This document shows positions 1 through 7,626 of a stretch of DNA of 60,152 bases, in pieces (within the stretch, counting starts at the first letter, position 1; every line of letters starts with the position of its first letter). The DNA comes from CAYMOV01 sp964392085 (GTDB lineage Bacteria; Oederibacteriota; Muellerivitia; Muellerivitales; Muellerivitaceae), in the NCBI GenBank assembly GCA_964392085.1, contig CAYMOV010000008.1, positions 1 to 60,152 of the forward strand. Direction: 5' to 3'. The notes beneath the pieces were generated by a model. That model searched no databases, had not been told where the DNA came from, and saw nothing but the letters and a program-made list of their open reading frames with translations. The translations under genes and the position numbers were made by a program.

Positions 1-245
1 GTCAGCGTTGGAATTGTACCGCTCTTGATATCGCTTTCATGCAATTTTTATACCGATTCTGTCGTTTCGTTTACCGATAAACCCCCCGAAACAAATTTTC
101 ACCTCTTGATCCGATCCCACTTCACCACCCCAAATGTCAAGAAAAGACCGAAAGGGCACCTGTTTTTTGACAGGCTGGCAGCCCCACCCAAGAGTTGTAA
201 GGAACACCTACCGGGGTGGGAGAGTGCTTCCATACAATAAAGACC

Positions 246-1076
246 ATGACGTCTTCCCGATATGGACCCTGGTTGGCCAAATGGACCGAGGAAATCTGGT
301 CCGAACATTCCCATCAATCGGCCCTAAGGGCCATCAGCTTCATGAAGGCTGACGATGCGTCTTTCACAACCAACGACGAAAACCGGTCTTCGCCACTCGT
401 GGGGGGGACGCGGGGGGGGATGCCCCGCGGGAGTCCCCACCGACGGTCCGCGAAACGCTGTCTCGACTTGGGGTGTGGGACGGGGCGGGCCCTGGAAGAT
501 TTCCTCCAGGCCGGATGGGACGCGGAAGGCCTCGACGAGTCCCCCGACATGTTGGCCCTCGCCGGGGAACGGTTACGGCGATACCCCGGAACAAAACCGC
601 GCCGGCTCCACGCGGGACGGATGCAAGCGGGACTCCCGAGGGGCCCTTACGGCCTCATCACCGCCTTCTATAACATCTTGAACCACTTGGGCTCGATGGA
701 GGAAATCCGGCGGTTGGCTTTGGAGATCCGTCGTTCCCTCGCGCCTGGGGGATGGTTCTTGGGGGACCTGAATACCTGCCGGGGGTTTGCCTCCTGGCAT
801 GAGCGGGAGATCGGTCCGGTCCAAGGCTTGGCCCTGGAAGTCTGGCGCCATTACGACCCCACCAGCGGCCGGGCACTCCTGCGGGTCTCCGGTCACCGGG
901 GCGAAGAGTCCTTCGAGGAAGTCATCGTGAATCAGGCCCATGAGACCCGGGCCGTCGCCGATGCATTCCGTCGGGCCGGGTTCGGTCGGGTGGGGTTCGC
1001 CCCGCCCGATTCACCAGCCACCGACCTGTTGGAGCCCGAGTCCCTGGACCGGGTCCTCCTCAAGGCCCAAGTTTAA
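246..1076 (+). CDS. Class I SAM-dependent methyltransferase, substrate unknown
   Basis: Predicted cytosolic methyltransferase of 276 residues. SAM-binding motif I reads LDLGCGTG at about residues 73-80 and is followed by GLDESPDML (motif II region) and NILNHLG, as in the Methyltransf_11/25 fold. The substrate cannot be read from the sequence. An in-frame GTG at position 216 is an alternative start; neither start has a clear ribosome site. Residues 35-70 are a Gly/Arg/Pro-rich stretch encoded by G runs. Typical small methyltransferases lack it, so it may be an insertion or a local sequence error. The gene converges on the arsenite exporter gene and overlaps its stop by 17 bases, so it is not part of the ars operon. 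Confidence 0.8.
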   Translation: MTSSRYGPWLAKWTEEIWSEHSHQSALRAISFMKADDASFTTNDENRSSPLVGGTRGGMPRGSPHRRSAKRCLDLGCGTGRALEDFLQAGWDAEGLDESPDMLALAGERLRRYPGTKPRRLHAGRMQAGLPRGPYGLITAFYNILNHLGSMEEIRRLALEIRRSLAPGGWFLGDLNTCRGFASWHEREIGPVQGLALEVWRHYDPTSGRALLRVSGHRGEESFEEVIVNQAHETRAVADAFRRAGFGRVGFAPPDSPATDLLEPESLDRVLLKAQV

Positions 1077-2151
1077 GGACCGGCGCGCCCGGCAGGTTCC
1101 GTCCATACCAACCCTGGGTCCCCACGCAGAACGAACAGACCGAAAGCATGACCGGCACCTCCACCAAAACCCCCACCACCGTCGCCAGGGCCGCCCCCGA
1201 GCCGGGTCCGTACAGCGCGATGGCCGTGGCCACCGCCAGCTCGAAGAAGTTCGACGCCCCGATGAGGGCCCCGGGGGCGGCCACGGCGTAGGGAACCTTG
1301 AAATAACGCATCAAGCCGTAGGTCAAACCCGAGTTGAAATAGACCTGGACCAGGATCGGCGCGGCGATCAACACGACGTGGAACCACCTCGCCGTCAGGT
1401 TCTCGGCCTGGAAGGCGAAGATCAGCGCGAGGGTGGCCAGGAGCGCCAGGATGGTCACTGGTTGGAACCTGGGTAGGAACGACTTCTCGAACCAAGCTTT
1501 CCCTTTCGCGCGCAGGAGCCAAGCCCGACTCCCGGCCCCCAACCCCAGGGGGATCACCACGAAGACCAGGACGGACACCAGGAGGACGCCGAAAGGCACG
1601 CTCAAGCCCGAGGCGCCCGAAACCAGGAACCGCACGATGGGCGCGAAGGCCACCAGCATGATGAGGTCGTTCACCGTGACCTGCACCAGGGTGTAGGCCG
1701 CGTCGCCCCCCGCCAGGTAGGACCAGACGAACACCATGGCGGTGCAGGGCGCCGCCGCCAGGATGATCACGCCGGCCAGGTATTGGTTCGCCATCTCGGG
1801 GCCCAACCAGGGAAGGAACAGGTGTTGGAAGAATAGCCAGCCGAAGAACGCCATGGAGAAGGGCTTCACCAGCCAGTTCACGAAGAGGGTCACCATCAAA
1901 CCCTGAGGGCGCCTCCCCACGCCCTTCAGGGAGGCGAAATCGATTCGGAGCATCATGGGATAGATCATCAGCCAGATCAGGACCGCGATGGGACCGTTGA
2001 TGTGGGAGCCCGTCCCGATTTCCATTCCCTGGAGCGTCGTCACGAAGCCCGGGAAAGCCTTGCCGAGGCCCACGCCCAGGGCCATGCAGACCGCCACCCA
2101 GAGGGTGAGGTACCTCTCAAAGACGTTCATCTTGTTGGAGAGGGTGGACAT
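1060..2151 (-). CDS. acr3: Arsenite efflux transporter, ACR3 family
   Basis: Inner-membrane exporter of arsenite, the end product of the neighbouring arsenate reductase. The protein has 363 residues with about ten hydrophobic segments. It has the ACR3 landmark cysteine (C136) in the segment LAAAPCTAMVF and the conserved start region FERYLTLWVA. This is the Acr3 type, not the unrelated ArsB type. The ATG lies two bases after the arsC stop, so the two genes are translationally coupled. It is the last gene of the leftward arsR-arsM-arsC-acr3 series. Family assignment is firm. Arsenite rather than antimonite as main substrate is inferred from the context. Confidence 0.95.
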   Translation of the reverse strand: MSTLSNKMNVFERYLTLWVAVCMALGVGLGKAFPGFVTTLQGMEIGTGSHINGPIAVLIWLMIYPMMLRIDFASLKGVGRRPQGLMVTLFVNWLVKPFSMAFFGWLFFQHLFLPWLGPEMANQYLAGVIILAAAPCTAMVFVWSYLAGGDAAYTLVQVTVNDLIMLVAFAPIVRFLVSGASGLSVPFGVLLVSVLVFVVIPLGLGAGSRAWLLRAKGKAWFEKSFLPRFQPVTILALLATLALIFAFQAENLTARWFHVVLIAAPILVQVYFNSGLTYGLMRYFKVPYAVAAPGALIGASNFFELAVATAIALYGPGSGAALATVVGVLVEVPVMLSVCSFCVGTQGWYGRNLPGAPVLKLGP

Positions 2152-2153
2152 AG

Positions 2154-2600
2154 TCAGGGGCCTTTCAGGGCTTCAGGCAGGGTTTCGATGAAGTCGCGGA
2201 TCTCGTCCCGGACCCGGCGGTAGGGGGCCAGCGCCTCCTCCTCGGTCTGGGCGTTCGGGGCCAGCTGGGGGGGGTCGTCGAAACCCACGTGCACGATCTT
2301 CGCCTTCCCGGGGAAGAGCGGGCAATGCTCGTTCGCGTGCCCGCAGACGGTCACCACGTAATCGAAGGGGATCGCCAAGACCTCCTCCACCCGCTTGGAA
2401 CGGTGGGAGGCGATGTCCACACCGGCCTCGGCCATGGCTTTCACGGCCCGGGCGTTCATGCCATGGGCCTCGATCCCGGCGGAGGTGGCTTCGATGGAAT
2501 CGGCTTTCAAGTGGCGGGCCCATCCCTCGGCCATCTGGCTCCGGCAGGAATTGCCGGTGCAGAGGAAGAGCACTTTCAGTTTGTTGGATGAATCGGCCAC
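2154..2600 (-). CDS. arsC: Arsenate reductase, thioredoxin-coupled type
   Basis: Reduces arsenate to arsenite in the cytosol. The low-molecular-weight phosphatase loop CTGNSCRS carries the catalytic cysteine (C14, with C19 nearby). A second pair, VCGHANEHC (C86 and C93, spacing x6), matches the disulfide relay of the pI258-type ArsC, which is recycled by thioredoxin rather than glutaredoxin. I chose a GTG start because GGAG lies seven bases upstream of it. An ATG at position 2624 would add eight residues but has a poor ribosome site. The upstream arsM gene is about 130 bases away, separated by a palindromic repeat. Confidence 0.93.
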   Translation of the reverse strand: MADSSNKLKVLFLCTGNSCRSQMAEGWARHLKADSIEATSAGIEAHGMNARAVKAMAEAGVDIASHRSKRVEEVLAIPFDYVVTVCGHANEHCPLFPGKAKIVHVGFDDPPQLAPNAQTEEEALAPYRRVRDEIRDFIETLPEALKGP

Positions 2601-2647
2601 GAGGGTTCTCCGCCATTCCGACATTTGCCAGCATCCATGGAAGGGTA

Positions 2648-2728
2648 GCGGTCAGCTGTCGGCCGTCGGCGACCCGATCAAATGGTCCTAAAACTTGAAG
2701 CTGGCCGCTGACAGCCGACCGCCGAGAG
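2648..2728. repeat. Inverted pair of a dispersed GCTGAC/CGGC-type short repeat
   Basis: The left arm (about 2648-2670, containing GCGGTCAGCTGTCGGC) and the right arm (2704-2725, containing GCCGCTGACAGCCGACC) are near-perfect inverted copies separated by about 35 bases. The same word family recurs at 33616, 37927, 43580 and 50080. It sits between arsM and arsC inside the ars operon and could fold in the transcript. Confidence 0.6.
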
Positions 2729-2734
2729 CTTGCT

Positions 2735-3679
2735 TCAGGGTTTCTTCCCCGTCACCGTCACGCTGACGACGGGCGATCCCTCGCGGGTCCATTTTTCAAG
2801 TTCCGGGGACGACAGGTGCTTTTCAAGGACTTCCCGGGGGACCTCCACGACACGTTCCTTCCGGACCTCGATGTGATGGAAACCCTGTTCGGCGATCAGG
2901 CCGAGGTAATCCCCCTTCGGGATCGCCCCGGAGACGCAACCGGCGTAAAGGGCCGCGGCCTTCCGGGCCCCCGGGGGAATTTCCCCCCGGGTGACGATGT
3001 CGGAGACGCAGAACCTTCCCCCGGCCTTGAGCACCCGGGCCATCTCCGAAAAGGCGGCCCGCTTGTCCGGCACCAGGTTCAGGACGCAATTGCTCACCAC
3101 CACATCCACGGCATCCCGGTCCACGGGCAAATGCTCGATCTCGCCCAACCGGAACTCGACGTTGGTGAACCCGGCTTTCCGGTTGTTTTCCCGGGCCTTC
3201 GTCACCATCTCGGCGGTCATGTCCACGCCCAAAACCCGGCCGGTTTCCCCCACGAAACTCCGGGCCACGAAAGCGTCGTTGCCGGCACCCGCCCCCAGGT
3301 CCAGGACGGTTTCTCCCGGCTTCAAGTCCGCGAATTGCGTGGGGATGCCGCAACCCAGCCCCAGGTCGGCCTCGGCCAGGTAACCCGGGAGCTTTTTGTA
3401 ATCCCCCTCGACGAACGTATAGGAGAACCCGGCCTTCGCGTCGCCGCCGCAACAGGAGGATTTCTCCGGTCCGGGCGTTTCCATCCCGCAACAGGACGTT
3501 TCACCGCCTTTTCGGGCGATTTCGCCGTAGGTTTCCCGGACCGCCGCCTTGATCGTTTCAGGCGAAACCTGGGGTGGGGCCGAGAGCCCTTGGGGTTTCT
3601 CACCGTCCGAACAACAGTCGGGCCCACAGCAGGATCCCTGGGTTTCGGGGGGTTGGGGTTCAACAGCAGGATTTGGCAT
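2735..3679 (-). CDS. arsM: Arsenite S-adenosylmethionine methyltransferase ArsM
   Basis: Methylates arsenite to mono-, di- and trimethylated arsenicals using SAM. The 314-residue protein has the SAM motif VLDLGAGAG near residue 125. It has the three cysteines expected of ArsM for As(III) binding: C110 in GLGCGIPT, C198 in VSNCVLN and C248 in YAGCVSG. The N-terminal 80 residues are unusual in carrying four Cys-Cys pairs (17/18, 22/23, 63/64, 76/77), which could collect As(III) or another soft metal. The start overlaps the end of arsR by 20 bases, so the two are translationally coupled. Confidence 0.95.
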   Translation of the reverse strand: MPNPAVEPQPPETQGSCCGPDCCSDGEKPQGLSAPPQVSPETIKAAVRETYGEIARKGGETSCCGMETPGPEKSSCCGGDAKAGFSYTFVEGDYKKLPGYLAEADLGLGCGIPTQFADLKPGETVLDLGAGAGNDAFVARSFVGETGRVLGVDMTAEMVTKARENNRKAGFTNVEFRLGEIEHLPVDRDAVDVVVSNCVLNLVPDKRAAFSEMARVLKAGGRFCVSDIVTRGEIPPGARKAAALYAGCVSGAIPKGDYLGLIAEQGFHHIEVRKERVVEVPREVLEKHLSSPELEKWTREGSPVVSVTVTGKKP

Positions 3680-4007
3680 TTTTCTTCCCTTTCATCTGGG
3701 GCAATTCGCCCAGCAACCCGTGAAACAAACCGGAAAGCTTGGCGACGGCCTGGGGGTTGACGCAGTAACAGACCTTCGGCCCATCCACCTCACCCTGGAT
3801 GAGCCCGGCTTCTTTGAGAACCTTCAAGTGTTGGGATACGGTGGATTGGGCTAGGGGAAGCACGTCGACGATCTCCCCGCAGACGCACTCCTTCCGCTCC
3901 GCCAGGGTCTTGAGGATGGCGATTCGGGCGGGATGGGCCAAGGCGGCGGCGTATTGCGCGAGTTCGGCGTCGATCAATGGGAATTCGGAGGTCTTGGAGG
4001 TGGCCAT
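3660..4007 (-). CDS. arsR: ArsR/SmtB-family arsenic-responsive repressor
   Basis: Winged-helix repressor of the ars operon, expected to leave DNA when As(III) binds. It has 115 residues. The metal-site segment KECVCGEI (C41, C43) at the start of a helix is the classic ArsR pattern, followed by the recognition helix STVSQHLKVLKEAGL. The C-terminus ends KSCC, an extra vicinal Cys pair that may add a ligand site. I start at the ATG giving MATSKTSEF. A longer frame starting at 4043 would be translated through the operator and is unlikely. No good Shine-Dalgarno is visible, so the message may be nearly leaderless. Confidence 0.93.
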   Translation of the reverse strand: MATSKTSEFPLIDAELAQYAAALAHPARIAILKTLAERKECVCGEIVDVLPLAQSTVSQHLKVLKEAGLIQGEVDGPKVCYCVNPQAVAKLSGLFHGLLGELPQMKGKKNAKSCC

Positions 4008-4010
4008 AGC

Positions 4011-4039
4011 CAATGTATATCGTAGATATACGATCATTG
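4011..4039. promoter_or_regulatory. Candidate ArsR operator
   Basis: ATCGTA at 4019-4024 and TACGAT at 4029-4034 form a perfect 6-4-6 inverted repeat. An outer CAATG/CATTG pair at 4011-4015 and 4035-4039 frames it. The element is AT-rich in a GC-rich context and lies directly upstream of arsR. Its ATA..CGTA..TACGAT character resembles known ArsR-family operators. Binding is inferred. Confidence 0.75.
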
Positions 4040-4075
4040 TCAAGACCCGGGATGGGGATAAAAGGCCCCGAAGGA

Positions 4076-5863
4076 TTAGGCTGGGCGGGCTTCCGGGAGG
4101 AGGACCGTGAATACGCTCCCCTTGCCTTCCTGGCTTTCGACCTTCACTTCCCCCTCCATGCGCTCGGTCAAATGCTTCACGATGGAAAGGCCCAACCCCG
4201 TCCCCCCGGCTTGGCGGTTACGCGAGGCCTCCGCCCGGTAAAAACGCTCGAAGATCCGGGGCAGGTGGGTCGTGGGGATGCCGGACCCTTCGTCCATGAC
4301 GGAGATCGAAACCCCCCCCCCGACCAACCTTCTTCCCATCAACCTCACCAAGGATTTATCCGGGGAATACTTGACCGCGTTATCCAGGAGGTTCACCAAA
4401 ATCCGGAGAAGGCCCTCCTCGTGCGCTTGGACTGAAAGCCCCTCCTCAAGGGAGGTCTCGAACCGGGTCCCCCGGGCCTCGGCCTTCGCCCGGACCAGGT
4501 CCAGGGCCTGCTCCGCCACGGCTTGGACCTCGACGGGTTGGAGCACCGCCCCATAGCGGCCGCCTTCGATCCGCGACAGTTCCAGGACATCCTCGATGAG
4601 GGCGTGGAGCCTTTTCGACTGGTCGGCGATCTTCTGGAGGAACCCGGCCCGGTTCTTCTTGTCGTCGATCCCTCCCGTGAGCAATGTCTCGACATATCCC
4701 AGGATCGCGGTCAGCGGGGTCTTCAACTCATGGGACACGTTGGCGACGAAGTCGGTGCGCATCTTCATCAGTCGCTTCAACCCCGTGATGTCGGAGAACA
4801 CCACGATCTGGCCCAGGACCGACCCGCCGGATTCGCGGACCGCCCCCACGTTCACGCTGAAGGTCCGGTCCTCCTCGCCGGGCACCTCCAATTCGGCGTG
4901 GGCCACCTCGCCGACGCTCCCCTGCTTGGATTGGGTGATCAGGTCCGCCAAACCGGCGTGGCGGACCACCTCCAGGTAATGGCGGCCCAGGGCTTTTCCC
5001 TCGGGTGTTCCCAGGATCTTCTCGGCGGAAGGGTTGAGGAGGACGATCCGGTCCGCGGCGTTGAGGAGCAAGACCCCCTCATTCATGCTGTTGAAGACCG
5101 TCAGGAGCAGGGGATCCTGGGAGTCCAGACGCCCCATGAGCTCGTTGAAATTGCGTCCCGGCACGTACACGGCCCGGGGATCCTCCGGGCCGGGAGCCGA
5201 GAAGGGCCGTTGATCCTTTCCGGACGACGCCCGGTCGGCCTGATCCCAGGCCGCTTCCCGTTCAACGGCGCGGGCCATGAACACCGCGGCCACCCACGCC
5301 ATGAGGGCGCCCGCCACCAGGAGGGCCATGAAGGCCAAGCGGATCCCAAAACGCCAATCGCCGAGCGCGTTGTCCCAGCGGGAAAGGGGAACCGAAAACC
5401 GGATCAGGACCGTCCGGGAACCCAGGGTCGCCCGCTTGGCCATGTAGAGGGTCTCAGCGCCGCTGGCCCGGTCGGGCCTTTGGTCGAACCCGGTTCCCCG
5501 GGTTTGCGCAGAGCGGACCTCGGGCAACCTCAGGGCATCCCCCTGGAACCCCTCCGCGTCGGAGGGTGCCGCGGCCAACAACGATCCCTGGTCGTCCAAC
5601 ACCCAAAGGTCGCCCCCCACGGACCCGGCCGCGCCTCGGGCCCATTCCGCCAGGGAGGGGGAACCCGAAGGTTTCTTCTGGCCTTTCGCCGGCCGCGGAA
5701 ATCCCTCCAGGGCCCGGTCGGCCTCCTCGGACAGGACCAATCGGCCTTGGGTGGACACGAGGGATTCGAACTGGCCCGAGAGCATATGGAAGGAAGCGAG
5801 CAGTCCAAAAAAAAGGAGGGCGAATGACGGGATGAAGAAGCGGGCCTTCCAACCGAGGCGCAA
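4076..5863 (-). CDS. phoR: PhoR-like sensor histidine kinase
   Basis: Membrane sensor that would phosphorylate the response regulator encoded four bases upstream. Of 595 residues, TM1 is about 9-28, an extracytoplasmic region about 30-165, TM2 about 174-197, a PAS domain about 250-365, HisKA with VSHELKTPL (phospho-acceptor H378), and HATPase with NLLDN (491-495), DEGSGI (524-529) and GGTGLGL (553-559). This layout is that of PhoR/KinB-type kinases. A large periplasmic domain argues that it senses directly, whereas classic PhoR senses through the Pst/PhoU complex. The phosphate role rests on the PhoB-like partner and the Pit transporter 2 kb away. Confidence 0.9.
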   Translation of the reverse strand: MRLGWKARFFIPSFALLFFGLLASFHMLSGQFESLVSTQGRLVLSEEADRALEGFPRPAKGQKKPSGSPSLAEWARGAAGSVGGDLWVLDDQGSLLAAAPSDAEGFQGDALRLPEVRSAQTRGTGFDQRPDRASGAETLYMAKRATLGSRTVLIRFSVPLSRWDNALGDWRFGIRLAFMALLVAGALMAWVAAVFMARAVEREAAWDQADRASSGKDQRPFSAPGPEDPRAVYVPGRNFNELMGRLDSQDPLLLTVFNSMNEGVLLLNAADRIVLLNPSAEKILGTPEGKALGRHYLEVVRHAGLADLITQSKQGSVGEVAHAELEVPGEEDRTFSVNVGAVRESGGSVLGQIVVFSDITGLKRLMKMRTDFVANVSHELKTPLTAILGYVETLLTGGIDDKKNRAGFLQKIADQSKRLHALIEDVLELSRIEGGRYGAVLQPVEVQAVAEQALDLVRAKAEARGTRFETSLEEGLSVQAHEEGLLRILVNLLDNAVKYSPDKSLVRLMGRRLVGGGVSISVMDEGSGIPTTHLPRIFERFYRAEASRNRQAGGTGLGLSIVKHLTERMEGEVKVESQEGKGSVFTVLLPEARPA

Positions 5864-5866
5864 GGG

Positions 5867-6550
5867 TCAGTCCCCTTCCTGGAATTGGTAGCCGTACCCC
5901 TTCACGGTCTGGACATACTTGGCGAAGGCGCCGAGCTTTTCCCTCAGGCGCCGGACGTGGACGTCCACCGTCCGGGTGGTGCCGAAATAATCATACCCCC
6001 AGACGTTGTTCAAAAGGACGTCCCGAGACAGCACCCGACCCGGGTGGGTCAGGAAGTAGTCGAGGAGCTCGAATTCCTTGGCGGTCAGCTCGAGGCCCTT
6101 GCCCTTAAGGGTCACCGTGTGGCGGACCCGGTCCAGGGTCAGGTCCTTGAACTTCTGTTGGGGTTCCCCCTCGCCCGCCTTCTCGAACCGGCGGAGGACG
6201 GCCTTCACCCGGGCCGCCAGTTCCTTCACCGAGAAGGGCTTGGAGACATAGTCGTCGGCCCCCAGTTCCAGGCCCACCACCTTGTCGGATTCCTCCCCCT
6301 TGGCCGTCAACATGACGATGGGGATGTGGGCGGTCTTGGGATTGGCCTTGAGGGTCTTGCAGATCGTCAAGCCGTCGGTCCCGGGGAGCATCAAGTCCAG
6401 TAGGACCAGGTCGGGGGACTTCTCGGGGATGCGCTTGAGGGCCTCCGTGCCGTCCAGGGAGGACAGGACGCGGTAGCCTTCCTTCTCGAGGTTATAGGTC
6501 AAGAGTTCGACCAGGTCCTTCTCATCCTCGACGATATAGATCTGTTTCAT
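5867..6550 (-). CDS. phoB: PhoB-like response regulator, OmpR family
   Basis: DNA-binding response regulator of 227 residues. The receiver domain has the acidic pocket VEDE (8-10), phospho-acceptor D52 in LLDLMLPG, the threonine in VMLTAKG and the lysine in SKPF. A C-terminal winged helix contains LTAKEFELLDYF and RTVDVHVRRLREKL. It is the first gene of a two-gene operon with the kinase. Sequence and partner fit PhoB/PhoP best, although OmpR-family regulators for other signals look similar. A candidate binding site lies about 75 bases upstream. Confidence 0.9.
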   Translation of the reverse strand: MKQIYIVEDEKDLVELLTYNLEKEGYRVLSSLDGTEALKRIPEKSPDLVLLDLMLPGTDGLTICKTLKANPKTAHIPIVMLTAKGEESDKVVGLELGADDYVSKPFSVKELAARVKAVLRRFEKAGEGEPQQKFKDLTLDRVRHTVTLKGKGLELTAKEFELLDYFLTHPGRVLSRDVLLNNVWGYDYFGTTRTVDVHVRRLREKLGAFAKYVQTVKGYGYQFQEGD

Positions 6551-6621
6551 GGGGCCTGGGGCTTTCCGGGAACCGAGGGTGATCCAGCCCGATCATTATA
6601 AAAGGACCGGGGGAAAGCGCC

Positions 6622-6649
6622 GTAACAAAGGTGTTAAACCCCGTTACAA
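6622..6649 (-). promoter_or_regulatory. Candidate PhoB-type direct-repeat box upstream of phoB
   Basis: Read on the minus strand, three 7-base words TTGTAAC, GTTTAAC and TTGTTAC are spaced 10 and 11 bases apart. This is the helical-phase direct-repeat layout of OmpR/PhoB-family sites (Pho box unit CTGTCAT). A further CTGTAAA lies just upstream. The resemblance to the consensus is partial. Autoregulation of phoB-phoR is an inference. Confidence 0.35.
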
Positions 6650-6727
6650 GCCGACGCCACAATTTACAGGCCGTTCACACGGCCGTGATACCCCCGTCCG
6701 GGGATCCAGGGCATTCTGGGCGCCGAC

Positions 6728-7438
6728 ATGGGACTCGCCGACTGCCACATCCACACCGACTTCTCAGACGGCCTCCACAGCCCCCGGGAGGTGGTCCAAG
6801 CCGCCGCCCGCCGCGGCCTGCCCGTGATCGCCGTGACCGACCACGACACCCTGGAAGGCGCGCTCCGGGCCAGGGATTACTCGAAAGCCCGCCCCGACTT
6901 GGGGGTCGACGTCATCGTCGGCGAGGAGGTCAGCACCCTCAACGGCCATGTCCTCGGCCTTTTCCTTTCGGATTTCGTCCCTCCCCGCCTCACCGCCCTC
7001 CGGACGGTGGAGTTGATCCACCGGCAGGGGGGCTTGGCCGTCCTGGCCCACCCCTTCAACCTTTACGTCGGCAACGCCGAGGGTTTCCCCCGGGCCGTGG
7101 ACCTGATGGACCGCATCCCCTTCGACGGGTTCGAGGCCGTCAACCATGGGGACGCCTTGTCCTTCATCGCGAACCGGAAAGCCCGGCGCTTGGCGGACGC
7201 CCATTCCCTCGCGGCCCTCGGCAACTCCGACGCCCATGACAGCGAGTTCATCGGGATGGCTTGTTCGGAATTTGGGGGTTCCACGGCCACGGACTTCCGG
7301 GCCGCCCTGGAAAACCGGACCCTGATCCCCCGGCAGGTCCGAAATTGGAACACACGCTCGGTCCTGAGGCACCTACGCGGTTCGGGAAAGGTCCTCAAGC
7401 GTTTTAGGGAATTAGATCCCCTAGGAGGCGCCGTATGA
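6728..7438 (+). CDS. PHP-domain metal-dependent phosphoesterase
   Basis: Predicted cytosolic hydrolase of the polymerase-and-histidinol-phosphatase fold, 236 residues. Metal-ligand motifs are in order: DCHIHTDFSDG (5-15), VTDHDTLEG (about 37-45), GEEVS, LAHPFN and GNSDAH near residue 165. The family includes 3',5'-nucleoside bisphosphatases (RNase AM/TrpH) and phosphatases of unknown substrate, and the length fits either. It is divergent from phoB. Its stop overlaps the ATG of a tiny downstream reading frame (ATGA). The substrate is not determined. Confidence 0.85.
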   Translation: MGLADCHIHTDFSDGLHSPREVVQAAARRGLPVIAVTDHDTLEGALRARDYSKARPDLGVDVIVGEEVSTLNGHVLGLFLSDFVPPRLTALRTVELIHRQGGLAVLAHPFNLYVGNAEGFPRAVDLMDRIPFDGFEAVNHGDALSFIANRKARRLADAHSLAALGNSDAHDSEFIGMACSEFGGSTATDFRAALENRTLIPRQVRNWNTRSVLRHLRGSGKVLKRFRELDPLGGAV

Positions 7439-7551
7439 GCCGTGCCTTGAGGTTCCGCAGTTTCTCGCCCTTGAGTTGGCCGAAAGTCCGTTTGGTCGCC
7501 CGTCCCCGCGCCTTTCGCCGCACACCGAAATCACGCCGCCCCGCCCGCTGA
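7435..7551 (+). CDS. Possible 38-residue Arg-rich small protein
   Basis: A short reading frame starts in an ATGA overlap with the PHP gene stop. It has a strong ribosome site, AGGAGG, about six bases before the ATG. The product would be very basic: roughly a third of its residues are Arg or Lys, with no acidic residue. It ends 30 bases before a terminator-like hairpin. I do not recognise the family. Coupling and the ribosome site favour real translation. Length and GC-rich composition leave room for chance. Confidence 0.4.
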   Translation: MSRALRFRSFSPLSWPKVRLVARPRAFRRTPKSRRPAR

Positions 7552-7580
7552 CCTCCCCACCATCACCCCTATAAATTAAA

Positions 7581-7608
7581 AAGCCCCGGGGGATTCCCCC
7601 CGGGGCTT
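7581..7608 (-). terminator. Rho-independent terminator of the pit operon
   Basis: A 12-bp GC-rich stem (AAGCCCCGGGGG and its complement) with a four-base loop. On the minus strand it is followed by a T-rich tract, just after the pit stop. It may also slow plus-strand transcripts from the PHP gene, though the T tract on that side is weak. Confidence 0.8.
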
Positions 7609-7626
7609 CCCTTCAATCAGTCCAGG

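Noticed and set aside
1..245. Short frames and a possible promoter (TTGACA at 167-172) before the first gene
   Set aside because: No -10 box at proper distance, and the short frames lack ribosome sites and recognisable products. I see no supported gene here.
4008..4043. ArsR start at 4043 with 12 extra residues
   Set aside because: The extra codons lie inside the palindromic operator and the shorter form matches the usual family start.
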